DNA of 64,000 nt from contig JAFQEJ010000017.1 in assembly GCA_017399105.1 (NCBI GenBank), forward strand, positions 1 to 64,000. Direction: 5' to 3'. Position numbers and translations under genes: made by a program. Shown in pieces: positions 18,987 to 28,208 of this stretch. Numbering within the stretch: the first letter of the stretch is position 1; each line of letters opens with the position of its first letter. This DNA is from Clostridia bacterium (GTDB lineage Bacteria; Bacillota; Clostridia; Oscillospirales; CAG-272). The notes below the pieces were generated by a model. That model was not told where the DNA came from, ran no database searches, and saw only the letters and a program-made list of their open reading frames with translations.

Positions 18987-21740
18987 ATGGGATTAATCGA
19001 TAAAATTTTCGGCACCTACAGTGAGCGCCAGATCAAAAAGCTGACGCCTATTGTGGATGAAATTGAGGCGCTGGCTCCCAAGTATGAGCAGATGTCCGAC
19101 GAGGAGCTTCGTGCCCAGACCGAAATCCTGAAATCCAGACTGGCAGGTCTTGAGGGACTGGATGACATTCTGCCCGATGCCTTTGCCGTTGTGCGTGAAG
19201 CGGATGCCCGCGTCCTTGGCAAGCGTCCCTTCCGCGTACAGCTGATGGGCGGTATCGTGCTCCATCAGGGACGCATTGCCGAGATGAAGACCGGTGAGGG
19301 TAAAACGCTGGTGGCAACCCTGCCTGCCTATCTGAATGCGCTGACCGGAGAGGGCGTGCATATCGTCACGGTCAACGAATACCTTGCCCGCACAGGCAGT
19401 GAGGAGATGGGGCGTGTCTACAATTTCCTCGGTCTCTCCTGCGGTCTGATTTATCACGATCAGACCAAGAAGGATAAGCAGAAGGCATACAACTGCGATA
19501 TCACCTACGGAACCAACAACGAGTTCGGCTTCGACTATCTGCGCGATAACATGGTGCTTTATAAGGATCAGATGGTTCAGCGCGAGCATGTCTTTGCCAT
19601 CGTGGACGAGGTAGACTCTATTCTCATTGATGAAGCGAGAACACCGCTGATCATCTCGGGCGCAGGTGAAAAATCTACCCAGCTCTATGATCTTGCCGAC
19701 CGCTTCGTATCAAAGCTCAGGTGCTTCCGCATCAAGGAGCTGGATGATAAGGAGCTGAATGAGGACATTGATGCCGATTACATCGTGGATGAAAAGGCAA
19801 AGAATGTTACCCTGACTCCCGAGGGCGTCAAGAAGGCTGAGTCCTTCTTCAATATCGAAAATCTCTCGGATCCCGAGCATTCACTGCTGGCACATCATAT
19901 CAACCAGGCAATCAAAGCGCACGGCATCATGAAGCTGGATGACGATTATGTGGTCAAGGACGGTCAGGTTATCATCATTGACAGCTTTACCGGACGAATG
20001 ATGCCCGGACGCCGCTTCTCTGACGGTCTCCATCAGGCAATCGAGGCAAAGGAGCATGTGAAGATCGAGAAGGAATCCAAAACGCTGGCGACCATCACCT
20101 TCCAGAATTTCTTCCGCCTTTACAAAAAGCTGTCGGGTATGACCGGTACAGCACTCACCGAGGAAAACGAATTCCGCGAAATCTACAGTCTCGACGTAGT
20201 TGCAATCCCCACCAACAAGCCGATGATCCGTATCGATCATTCGGATGTGGTATACAAGAATCAGCGCGGCAAGTATAACGCCATCATCGAGCAGATCAAG
20301 GCATGTCACGAGAAGGGACAGCCGGTGCTGGTCGGTACCATCTCCATCGAAAAGTCGGAGGCACTCTCCAAGCTGCTCAAGATGAACGGCATCGAGCATA
20401 CCGTCCTCAACGCGAAATTCCATGAGAAGGAAGCTGAAATCGTCGCTCAGGCAGGTATGTTGGGCAAGGTCACCATCTCGACCAATATGGCGGGACGCGG
20501 TACCGATATCATGCTGGGCGGCAACCCCGAATTCAAGGCGAAACAGGAGATGCGTCATCTCGGTTATGAGGATGAAATGATCGGTCACGCCATCGGAACA
20601 GCGGTTACAGAGGACCCCGAAATTCTGGCAGCCCGTCAGGTCTACCATGATCTCTTTGAAAAATACAAGGAGGAGATCGCACCTCTTGCCAAGCAGGTGT
20701 GCGACGCAGGCGGTCTCTTCATCGTCGGTACCGAGCGTCATGAAAGCCGCCGTATTGATAACCAGCTTCGCGGTCGTTCCGGACGTCAGGGTGACCCGGG
20801 TGAGAGCCGCTTCTTCCTTGCCATGGATGATGATCTCATGCGTCTCTTCGGTACCGAGCGTGTCAGCGGCATGATCGAAAAACTGGGACTTCCCGAGGAT
20901 CAGCCCATCGACGCGAAGATTCTCTCGGGCTCCATCGAGAGCGCGCAGAAGCATCTGGAGGATCAGAACTTCAACCGCCGTAAAAACGTGCTCACCTACG
21001 ATGATGTCATGAATACCCAGCGCGGTGTCATTTATAAACAGCGTCGTGAGGTGCTTGACGGTGCCGACCTGAAGGATAAGATCATCGGCATGATCAGACA
21101 GACGGTGGAGCACACTGTAGCTTCCTTCACAGGCGATGAAAATCCCGCAGACTGGAATTTTGACGGACTCCGTCAGTATTTCATGGGTCTGATCGTTACC
21201 CCCGATGACTTCCGGTATGATGCATCCGAGATTGGAAGCGTCACCCGCGAGGATATCACCGAAATGCTCACCGAGCGCGCCATGAAGCTCTATGAGTCCA
21301 AGGAAGAAATCTTCGGAGCCGAGCAGCTTCGCGAAATCGAGCGCATAGTGCTGCTGCGCAATGTAGACTCCAAGTGGATGGATCACATTGATGCTATGGA
21401 CGATCTCAAGGGAAGCATCGGTCTGAATGCATACGCACAGCGCAATCCCGTCAGCGAATACCGTATTCAGGGTGCCGATATGTTTGACGAAATGAGCGAT
21501 GCTATCCGTGAGGATACCGTCCGTATGCTGCTCTCTGTCATGCCCAAACAGCAAGAAATGAAGCGCGAAGAGGTGGCTAAGGTCACAAACGAAGGCTTCA
21601 CCGGCGGTGACGGAACGGTCAAGAAGGCTCCAATCAAGAAGAAGCCCACCGAGAAGGTCGGACGCAACGATCCCTGCCCCTGCGGAAGCGGCAAGAAGTA
21701 TAAAAAGTGCTGCGGCATGAATGAGGGCAACGAGGACTGA
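18987..21740 (+). CDS. secA: Preprotein translocase ATPase SecA
   Basis: 917 residues. Motor that drives secretory proteins through SecYEG. Walker [12 protein letters not shown] (near 101-110), [28 protein letters not shown], preprotein cross-linking domain, second motor domain [17 protein letters not shown] and [13 protein letters not shown], helical scaffold, and the C-terminal zinc motif [16 protein letters not shown]. Start ATG with AAGGAG 12 nt upstream. The next gene overlaps its stop codon. Confidence 0.98.
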   Translation: MGLIDKIFGTYSERQIKKLTPIVDEIEALAPKYEQMSDEELRAQTEILKSRLAGLEGLDDILPDAFAVVREADARVLGKRPFRVQLMGGIVLHQGRIAEMKTGEGKTLVATLPAYLNALTGEGVHIVTVNEYLARTGSEEMGRVYNFLGLSCGLIYHDQTKKDKQKAYNCDITYGTNNEFGFDYLRDNMVLYKDQMVQREHVFAIVDEVDSILIDEARTPLIISGAGEKSTQLYDLADRFVSKLRCFRIKELDDKELNEDIDADYIVDEKAKNVTLTPEGVKKAESFFNIENLSDPEHSLLAHHINQAIKAHGIMKLDDDYVVKDGQVIIIDSFTGRMMPGRRFSDGLHQAIEAKEHVKIEKESKTLATITFQNFFRLYKKLSGMTGTALTEENEFREIYSLDVVAIPTNKPMIRIDHSDVVYKNQRGKYNAIIEQIKACHEKGQPVLVGTISIEKSEALSKLLKMNGIEHTVLNAKFHEKEAEIVAQAGMLGKVTISTNMAGRGTDIMLGGNPEFKAKQEMRHLGYEDEMIGHAIGTAVTEDPEILAARQVYHDLFEKYKEEIAPLAKQVCDAGGLFIVGTERHESRRIDNQLRGRSGRQGDPGESRFFLAMDDDLMRLFGTERVSGMIEKLGLPEDQPIDAKILSGSIESAQKHLEDQNFNRRKNVLTYDDVMNTQRGVIYKQRREVLDGADLKDKIIGMIRQTVEHTVASFTGDENPADWNFDGLRQYFMGLIVTPDDFRYDASEIGSVTREDITEMLTERAMKLYESKEEIFGAEQLREIERIVLLRNVDSKWMDHIDAMDDLKGSIGLNAYAQRNPVSEYRIQGADMFDEMSDAIREDTVRMLLSVMPKQQEMKREEVAKVTNEGFTGGDGTVKKAPIKKKPTEKVGRNDPCPCGSGKKYKKCCGMNEGNED

Positions 21741-22354
21741 TGGGCTTCGGACTGCTGCTCTTCGGCTATCTGATGCTGATCACCGTCCCCTTTCACGGAG
21801 TAGATGTCTTTGTGGATCTCGTCGGGTTCCTCTTCATCCTTGCGGCAATGAAGAAGCTGGAGGCTTATAATATTTACTTTCTTCGGTGTAAGCAGACCGC
21901 AGTCGTCATGTGCGGTGTCGGTGCGCTTACACTGATCACCCAGGTGATGTCGTTTTTTGTCACTTTACCCGGAATTGTCACGACTGCAACGGCACTGATC
22001 AATGCGGCAGGTATGCTGGTGTTCCACTATTTCATGCTTCACGGCATTCGTTCCATCGCGCGCTATACAGAGCTTCCCAAATGGGCGGCTAAAGCCGAGC
22101 GCAATTGGTCAATCACCGTGATCTACTATGTGGCGGTGCTGGCGCTGATGATTCCCGCTGTGGAAAGCTTTGCAGGTCCCTACTTCAGCCTGCCCGTATA
22201 TGTACTGGGACTTGTGTGGCTGGGACTCAACATCTGGCTGATCTTCAACTGCTATGCCCGCATCTGTCTGGAGGGGGACGAGGATATGCCCTATACACCG
22301 AGCAAATTCGAGGTCGCCTTCAATGAAATGCTAAAGAAAAACAAGAAGAAGTGA
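21740..22354 (+). CDS. Polytopic membrane protein, paralog of the following gene
   Basis: 204 residues, about five membrane segments (1-20, 24-45, 55-80, 84-102, 123-168). Not recognised. ATG shares one base with the secA TGA, so it is translationally coupled. Its N-terminal segment VDVFVDLVGFLFILAAMKKLE resembles the start of the next protein and an internal stretch of it, suggesting a repeated unit. The C-terminus is Lys-rich (KKNKKK), probably cytoplasmic. Confidence 0.75.
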   Translation: MGFGLLLFGYLMLITVPFHGVDVFVDLVGFLFILAAMKKLEAYNIYFLRCKQTAVVMCGVGALTLITQVMSFFVTLPGIVTTATALINAAGMLVFHYFMLHGIRSIARYTELPKWAAKAERNWSITVIYYVAVLALMIPAVESFAGPYFSLPVYVLGLVWLGLNIWLIFNCYARICLEGDEDMPYTPSKFEVAFNEMLKKNKKK

Positions 22355-22362
22355 GGGATCAT

Positions 22363-23703
22363 ATGGGAATCCGCTATATCATCATCGGACTGTTATTCTT
22401 CATCAACCCCAATATCAACATCGTGGATATTCTGCCCGACTGCATCGGCGCGGCGTTTATCCTCTTCGGCATAACAAAGCTTGCCGATATTTCCGGCGAT
22501 CTTTCCGATGCAAAGCAAAGCTTCAAACGACTGCTTGTCACCGAGCTTGTCAAGCTGGCACTGCTTGTTACTGTTCCGATCATTACCGATGCCGAAAAAA
22601 CCTATTTTCTTATCTATGTGCTGGTATTCGGCACTCTTGAGGCAGTATTCTGCATCGGCGGTATCGGGAAGCTCTGCGATGGCTTGATCTACGGTGCATC
22701 TCGCTACGGAGGTTCAGCTCCCTTTGCCGGGGAGGGAGATGTCCGCACCATGACGGTGGTCTTCTTTATTGCAAAGCTGGCACTCACAACTCTGCCCGAG
22801 CTGCAGTATCTGCAGATTACAGAGGACGGCTATGAGGACGGCACCTTCGGTATATCGCTTGCCAACTTCCAGCAGCTGTTCATCATCGCCAATGTACTTC
22901 TCGTGCTTGTTATCGGCATTGCATGGTTTGCGATGATCCGCCGCTATCTGAAGCGCTGTGCCAATGACAGCGAGTTCATCGAAGGGCTGGAGCGTAATTA
23001 TCTTGAGGAAGTGGCTCCCAAGACCGCGATGTTCATGCAGCGTCGGGTGATGCTGGTCTTCACACTGCTCACCTGTGCCGCTGTTTTCATGATTGACATC
23101 TATTTCGACGGCGAGCTCTTCCACGGACTCAACATTCTCCCCGATTTTGTATCGGCGGGACTGCTGATTGCGGCACTGATCTGCATGAAAAAGCTGCTGC
23201 AAACCGATAAAACCGCGCTGATCTGCTCGGCTGCATATGGCGTATGTGCGCTTCCTCTATGGTTGATCACCACATACAGTGCCTTTGTCTTTGGTTATAC
23301 CTCCATTTATCGTATTCAGGCTGCTTATAACATCAGTTTGATTTCGATTGTGCTGACAGTCCTTGCTTCCGCGGCCTGCGCCATGGCATTCTGGTATATT
23401 GGCGGGATGCTCATCGAGTTGGTTAAAGCCTACGCCACCATGGAAGAGCGTGCCGATCTTCAGCTGGAGGATAAAAATTCCTACATCATTGAGCATTTTA
23501 CAAAGCGTATCCGCGTGATCTGCAGCGGCGTGATTTTTCTTGGCGTCCTGTCGATTGCAGAACGCATCCTGGTTCATTTGGAGCTTTTCGGCTTCTTCTG
23601 GCTGATCAATCTGGCAGCAACTGCCATCTGGCTCTATTTCTTTATTAAGCTCCTCGGTGATATCCGTGACCGCATCGAATACAGCCATCTGTTTGAAGCC
23701 TGA
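22363..23703 (+). CDS. Large polytopic membrane protein with internal duplication
   Basis: 446 residues, about ten hydrophobic segments. Not recognised. The motif VDILPDCIGAAFILFGITKL (about residues 24-43) recurs as GLNILPDFVSAGLLIAALICM followed by KKL in the second half (about 255-278) and in the preceding protein. This points to a duplicated membrane domain. A GTG at 22351 is open, but the ATG at 22363 has AGGGA at the right distance. It starts 8 bp after the preceding stop. Confidence 0.75.
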   Translation: MGIRYIIIGLLFFINPNINIVDILPDCIGAAFILFGITKLADISGDLSDAKQSFKRLLVTELVKLALLVTVPIITDAEKTYFLIYVLVFGTLEAVFCIGGIGKLCDGLIYGASRYGGSAPFAGEGDVRTMTVVFFIAKLALTTLPELQYLQITEDGYEDGTFGISLANFQQLFIIANVLLVLVIGIAWFAMIRRYLKRCANDSEFIEGLERNYLEEVAPKTAMFMQRRVMLVFTLLTCAAVFMIDIYFDGELFHGLNILPDFVSAGLLIAALICMKKLLQTDKTALICSAAYGVCALPLWLITTYSAFVFGYTSIYRIQAAYNISLISIVLTVLASAACAMAFWYIGGMLIELVKAYATMEERADLQLEDKNSYIIEHFTKRIRVICSGVIFLGVLSIAERILVHLELFGFFWLINLAATAIWLYFFIKLLGDIRDRIEYSHLFEA

Positions 23704-23748
23704 ATCATCTTCACATACAGATCATTTATGACGTAAGGAGTGAAAAAT

Positions 23749-26700
23749 ATGCTCGACTATATCTATACTCTGAAAAATCCCGAAAAGGAATACCGTCCCC
23801 ATCCTTTCTGGTCATGGAACTACAAGCTTGATCCTGAGGAAGTGCGTCATCAGGTTCACATCATGAAAAAGGCAGGCCTTGGCGGCTACTTCATGCATGC
23901 CCGCGGCGGTTTGATTACCGAATACCTGTCGAATGAATGGTTTGATGCCATCAGAGCCGGTGTTGATCAGGGAAAAATGGAGGATATGGAAGCCTGGAGC
24001 TATGACGAAGAAGGCTGGCCCAGCGGCTTTGCCGGCGGTATTGTAACCGCAATGGGCGATGAATATCACGTGCGTAATCTTCTCTTCGGTGAGGGCGCTG
24101 AGATTCCGGCAAATGCGGCGGTTCTCGGACTTTATGCAGTCACCGAAAGCGGTCATTATCGCTGGGTCGGCGAGAACGCAGTAAATGCTGAAAAGTACAT
24201 GACCGAGGGCGAGAAGCTTTATTATGTCGCTCACGAAAAAAATCAGTATTATGTGGATATTCTCAGTCCCAAGGTTGTCCGTGCCTTTATCGACTGTACA
24301 TATGAGCGTTATGCTAACGAGCTCGGCAGTGACTTCGGCGGAATGAGCATGCCCGGCTTTTTCACCGACGAGCCTCAGTATGCAAGAGGCAGAGTGCCGT
24401 GGTCCTATGCCATTCCCGATGCCTTCCGTGAGGCGCACGGATATTCCCCCGAGGAGCATCTGATCTGTATCTTCATGGAGGTGCAGGGAGCTGAGAAATT
24501 CCGCTATGACTTCTGGCAGACGGTCAGCAAGCTATATACCGAATCCTTCGGCAAGCAGATCTATGACTGGTGCTGTGAGCATAACTGCAAGTGGACGGGA
24601 CACGCCATGATGGAGGATAATCTTCTCTCTCAGATGGGAGCCACCGCCGGTGTTATGCCGCTTTACGAATATATGCATGTTCCGGGCATCGACTGGCTGT
24701 GCAGAGGCATTTCCTCTCCGATTGTTCCCAAGCAGGTAGGCTCTGCCGCACGTCAGCTGGGCAAAAAGCTGGTGATGACCGAGTCATTTGCCGGAACCGG
24801 CTGGGATGTCAGCTTTGAGGAGCTGAAGTGGATTCTTGAATTTCAGTATGTAAACGGCGTTAACTGTCTCTGCCCGCATCTTGAAAGCTATACAATCAAG
24901 GGAATCCGCAAGAGAGACTGGCCGCCGTCACTCTTCTATCAGTCTCCCTGGTGGAACGATTATAAGTGCTTCAACGATTATGTAACACGGCTCGGAAAGC
25001 TGCTTGCTGACGGTGAGGAAAAGCCTGAGGTACTGCTGCTTCACCCCATGCACAGCGCATGGATTGCTTATGACAGCACAAACAACGAACGCATTTCGGC
25101 ACTCGATCATTCCTTTGTTCAAACAACACTCATGCTCATGGGTGCTCATATCCAATATCATTACGGCGATGAAAACATCATCGCATCTCACGGCAGCGTG
25201 GAAGGCGCAAACTTCGTGGTCGGAAACTGCCGCTACCGCAAGGTAGTGCTTCCCAAGCTGGAGACCATCGATGAGACAACCTTTGAGCTGCTCTGCCGCT
25301 TCCTCGACAACGGCGGTAAGATTTATGCCGCAGATTCGCTGCCCTACCGCATAGGCGGCAAGATTGATTCGCGTATACGTTCTCTCAATGACCGCGTGAT
25401 TACCATTCCTTCGGATGCAGAGCTGAGATCTGCACTCTTTGCCGCTGACGGATTCACCAATGTGTCGGTCAGCTCCAAGCGAGGCGAGGTGGGAGCGATC
25501 CACATGTGCGTGCGCCATATCGGAGGAGAGCGTGCATACTTCTTCGTGAATCTGGACAATGAACACGCCTATGACGTGAAGATTACTCTGCGCGGCGAGA
25601 AGAACGCGGTGCGTCTGGCGCTGGAAAATCTCAAGGTTTACGAGTGTGATATGATCACCACCGATGCGGGGGTTGAGATTTATATGCATTTCGAGCCGAT
25701 GCAGTCTGTGGTACTTCTGGCAGGTGAGAATCTCCCCGACAGCATCCGTTTTAACCGCAATACATCCACGCTTATCCCCGCGCGTGAGTGGAATATCGAG
25801 GAGTGCAGCGAAAATATTCTCACCCTCGATTACATCTCCTACTCTGCGGACGGAAGCGATTACAGCGAATATAAGCCTGTTCTCGGCGTGATGGATGAGC
25901 TGCTTGCACGCCGTGCCAACAGCGATCTGCTGATCAAATACCGCTTTACTGTGGCAGACGGCACCGATCTTGAGGCGATGAAAGAACTCACCATGGTCAT
26001 GGAATATGACGAAAGCTGGGAGATTACTGTCAACGGTGCGCCTGTACGGCATGATCTTGTTTCCTGGTGGAAGGATCGCGAGTTCAAGGCGATTAACATC
26101 AAGGAGCGGGTTCAGATCGGTCTCAACGAGATCGTCATCAAGGGCAAATTCTATCAGCGTCAAAAGGTTTACGATGTGCTCTTCGGCGAGAATGTCCTTG
26201 AAACCGAGCGCAACAAGCTGACTTATGACACCGAAATCGAGAGCATTTATCTGATCGGCGACTTTGGTGTGGAGACAAGCGCGCGCTTCACCGAGGGCGA
26301 CAGAAAGGCACTCTACTGCGACGGTCCCTTCCGTATCACCAACCGCAGACACACGCTGATCGGCGGTGAGATTGTTCGGCAGGGATATCCCTTCTTCTCG
26401 GGAACAATGAAGATTTCCCAGGAGTTTGAGATCTCGGCAAAGCCGACAAACAGACTCTATCTGCGCTTCCCCAAGCCTTATGCAGTGCTGGTGAAGATCT
26501 ATGTGAACGATAAGTTTGTGAAGATTCTGCCCTGGGCGGAATATGCAGCTGACATTACCGATTCACTGAAGGTAGGTACCAACAAGCTGACGGTAGAGCT
26601 GATTACAGGCAACCGCAATCTCTTTGGCCCACATCACAGACCTGAGGGCGAATCCTATGTGGTGACTCCGAACAGCTTCGGTCCCAACGGCAACTACAGT

Positions 26701-26754
26701 CCAAGCAATTGGCGTGATCGCTATTGCTTCGTAAAGACCGGCTTTGGAAACTGA
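23749..26754 (+). CDS. GH106-like glycoside hydrolase (alpha-L-rhamnosidase candidate)
   Basis: 1001 residues. The N-terminus HPFWSWNYKLDPEEV, MKKAGLGGYFMHARGG and WSYDEEGWPSGFAGG resembles GH106, an inverting alpha-L-rhamnosidase family with a TIM-barrel catalytic domain and C-terminal beta-sandwich modules. Later stretches FFTDEPQYARGR and TESFAGTGWDVS fit the barrel; the last 300 residues are beta-rich and galactose-binding-like. No signal peptide, so substrate may be taken up first. The start is the ATG at 23749 with AAGGAG 8 nt upstream (the GTG at 23740 lies in the RBS). Family is by motif memory, substrate unproven. Confidence 0.68.
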   Translation: MLDYIYTLKNPEKEYRPHPFWSWNYKLDPEEVRHQVHIMKKAGLGGYFMHARGGLITEYLSNEWFDAIRAGVDQGKMEDMEAWSYDEEGWPSGFAGGIVTAMGDEYHVRNLLFGEGAEIPANAAVLGLYAVTESGHYRWVGENAVNAEKYMTEGEKLYYVAHEKNQYYVDILSPKVVRAFIDCTYERYANELGSDFGGMSMPGFFTDEPQYARGRVPWSYAIPDAFREAHGYSPEEHLICIFMEVQGAEKFRYDFWQTVSKLYTESFGKQIYDWCCEHNCKWTGHAMMEDNLLSQMGATAGVMPLYEYMHVPGIDWLCRGISSPIVPKQVGSAARQLGKKLVMTESFAGTGWDVSFEELKWILEFQYVNGVNCLCPHLESYTIKGIRKRDWPPSLFYQSPWWNDYKCFNDYVTRLGKLLADGEEKPEVLLLHPMHSAWIAYDSTNNERISALDHSFVQTTLMLMGAHIQYHYGDENIIASHGSVEGANFVVGNCRYRKVVLPKLETIDETTFELLCRFLDNGGKIYAADSLPYRIGGKIDSRIRSLNDRVITIPSDAELRSALFAADGFTNVSVSSKRGEVGAIHMCVRHIGGERAYFFVNLDNEHAYDVKITLRGEKNAVRLALENLKVYECDMITTDAGVEIYMHFEPMQSVVLLAGENLPDSIRFNRNTSTLIPAREWNIEECSENILTLDYISYSADGSDYSEYKPVLGVMDELLARRANSDLLIKYRFTVADGTDLEAMKELTMVMEYDESWEITVNGAPVRHDLVSWWKDREFKAINIKERVQIGLNEIVIKGKFYQRQKVYDVLFGENVLETERNKLTYDTEIESIYLIGDFGVETSARFTEGDRKALYCDGPFRITNRRHTLIGGEIVRQGYPFFSGTMKISQEFEISAKPTNRLYLRFPKPYAVLVKIYVNDKFVKILPWAEYAADITDSLKVGTNKLTVELITGNRNLFGPHHRPEGESYVVTPNSFGPNGNYSPSNWRDRYCFVKTGFGN

Positions 26755-26888
26755 TCTGACCGAAATCAATCCGATCAGCTTTGCATGCCCAGTGAAGTTG
26801 GTTGCCGAACAATAAGTGAATAGAACAAAAAACAGACCGTAGGCGTTTCTCTGTTGTCCTTAACGGAGAATTTGTAAGTACAAGAATT

Positions 26889-26918
26889 TCGGCAGAGAGA
26901 TATTGTTTTCTCTGCCGA
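26889..26918 (+). repeat. Hairpin left of the transposase gene
   Basis: TCGGCAGAGA (26889-26898) pairs perfectly with TCTCTGCCGA (26909-26918), loop of 10 nt. No U-run follows. It may be the terminator of the GH106-like gene or the left palindrome of the IS200-like unit. Confidence 0.55.
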
Positions 26919-26949
26919 TTCGTGTTATAATGTTATAATTATATTGGTG

Positions 26950-27454
26950 ATGGAAATGGATCATGAAAAAGAGTTACCCAAACGAAAAAAGAACCGTTTG
27001 GAAAAATATGATTATAGCTCCTGCGGTGCGTATTTTATTACAGTTTGTACGTTGGAGAGAAAAATATTTTTGGAAAAGTGTAGGGGCGATCATTGATCGC
27101 CCGCAAAACGTTGAATTATCGCTGTACGGCGAAATAGTCGATAACGCAATACAAAATATTACTTCTGCCTATCCCGCATTGTCGCTTGAAAGCTACGTGA
27201 TCATGCCAAATCATATTCACCTTTTATTAAGAGTTTGCGCCGATGAATACGGACGACCACTGGTCGCCCCTACAATGTCAAGGGTTATAAAACAACTGAA
27301 AGGATTTGTTTCCAAGCAAACCGGGATAGGTATTTGGCAAAAATCGTTCCATGATCACATTATCCGAAATCGTCAAGACTATGAAGAGCATTTGCGGTAT
27401 ATCTACGAAAACCCGATGCGCTGGTATTACGACGAATTGTACGCAGAAGAATAG
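26950..27454 (+). pseudogene. REP-associated tyrosine transposase (IS200/Y1 type), frameshifted
   Basis: The N-terminal part reads in one frame from ATG 26950 (KELPKRKKNRLEKYDYSS, then CGAYFITVCTLERK) and stops at 27094-27096. The rest continues in the +1 frame: VGAIIDRPQNVELS, MPNHIHLLL (HUH metal motif) and IRNRQDYEEHLRYIYENP with the catalytic-Tyr region. The switch lies within about 27060-27071, where A5 and T5 runs occur, so a single-base slip in a homopolymer is likely. An in-frame ATG at 26963 gives a 163-residue product with a garbled N-terminus. The coding sequence contains two inverted REP-like stretches (27079-27102 and about 27250-27276). Lower GC than its neighbours; acquired. 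Confidence 0.8.
27079..27102 (+). repeat. REP-like sequence inside the transposase gene, copy 1
   Basis: GTAGGGGCGATCATTGATCG followed by CCCG: GGGCGATCA-TTGATCGCCC type palindrome. It encodes the VGAIIDRPQ stretch. An opposite-strand relative lies near 27250-27276 (GGTCGCCCCTAC, encoding LVAPT). Confidence 0.6.
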
Positions 27455-27474
27455 GGGTATGGGCTTTGCCCAAA

Positions 27475-27493
27475 GCCTTTGTAATACAAAGGC
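27475..27493 (+). repeat. Hairpin right of the transposase gene
   Basis: GCCTTTGT (27475-27482), loop AAT, ACAAAGGC (27486-27493); preceded by another self-complementary stretch GGGCTTTGCCC. Possible right-end palindrome of the IS200-like unit. Confidence 0.5.
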
Positions 27494-27530
27494 GAAAAAC
27501 TGTCGATAAAGAAGAGTAAAGAGGTACTAT

Positions 27531-28046
27531 ATGGGTATAATTCTCGGATCATGGAGCGGAATGAGAAAATATCTTGAACGGGATATGTTAGCAGAATCAT
27601 TGCAAGGAAGAATTCGATATGGTTGTACCACATATATTGGAATGGACGGTTGTCGAATTTTCGAAATCTGCATTGATAAACAACAAGTAAAGCGTTTTTC
27701 GTGGGAAACAGTGAATACTTATTTTATCGAAAATGGATGTACGAAAAATCCTTTTCCAAGCGGAAAAAGTGAATATTGGACAGAGTTTTGGACATTATTG
27801 GATAAATATGCTATTGACAAACGAACGGAATATACTGATGATGAATTTTGTGGAGCATTAGAAGAATATCGCAATCAAGACATTCAAGATAGCATATATT
27901 CCCGCAATCCATTAGTAAGAATGTTTGCAGTATTAGATAGACGAATCGGTAAAAGAACTCTTCAAAAATTAAAAAACACCATCCAAGATCAGCCGGAATG
28001 GTTGCGTCAGTTTTATCTTTTGAGATTAAGCGCAGAAAATATTTAA
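27531..28046 (+). CDS. SF0329 family protein
   Basis: 171 residues. Pattern matches the SF0329 family as I remember it: LAESLQGRIRYGCTTYIGMD, an IDKQQ...FSWETVN stretch, YTDDEFCGALEEYRNQDIQD, SIYSRNPLVRMFAVLDRRIG and KRTLQKLK. The biochemical role is unknown; members appear scattered in accessory regions. AT-rich relative to neighbours, next to the transposase, which suggests horizontal acquisition. RBS AGAGG. A GC-rich hairpin follows. Confidence 0.7.
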   Translation: MGIILGSWSGMRKYLERDMLAESLQGRIRYGCTTYIGMDGCRIFEICIDKQQVKRFSWETVNTYFIENGCTKNPFPSGKSEYWTEFWTLLDKYAIDKRTEYTDDEFCGALEEYRNQDIQDSIYSRNPLVRMFAVLDRRIGKRTLQKLKNTIQDQPEWLRQFYLLRLSAENI

Positions 28047-28065
28047 CTCCAAAACGACAACAATA

Positions 28066-28098
28066 CCCCGACAGACTTAAAAATCTGCCGGGGCTAAT
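28066..28098 (+). terminator. Terminator-like hairpin after the SF0329 gene
   Basis: CCCCG (28066-28070), A, CAGA with TCTG, C, CGGGG (28089-28093); one mismatch, 8-nt loop. The downstream tract is AT-rich (CTAATTATTTT) but not a pure U-run. Confidence 0.6.
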
Positions 28099-28208
28099 TA
28101 TTTTGCGGAGCAATTCTGCGCTATATAATCAAACTAAATTATAATTTCTCCGATAAGTATAACACGCGTTGGCTTCTGGTCTGTTTTTTATATAAGGTTT
28201 GCTTGAAT

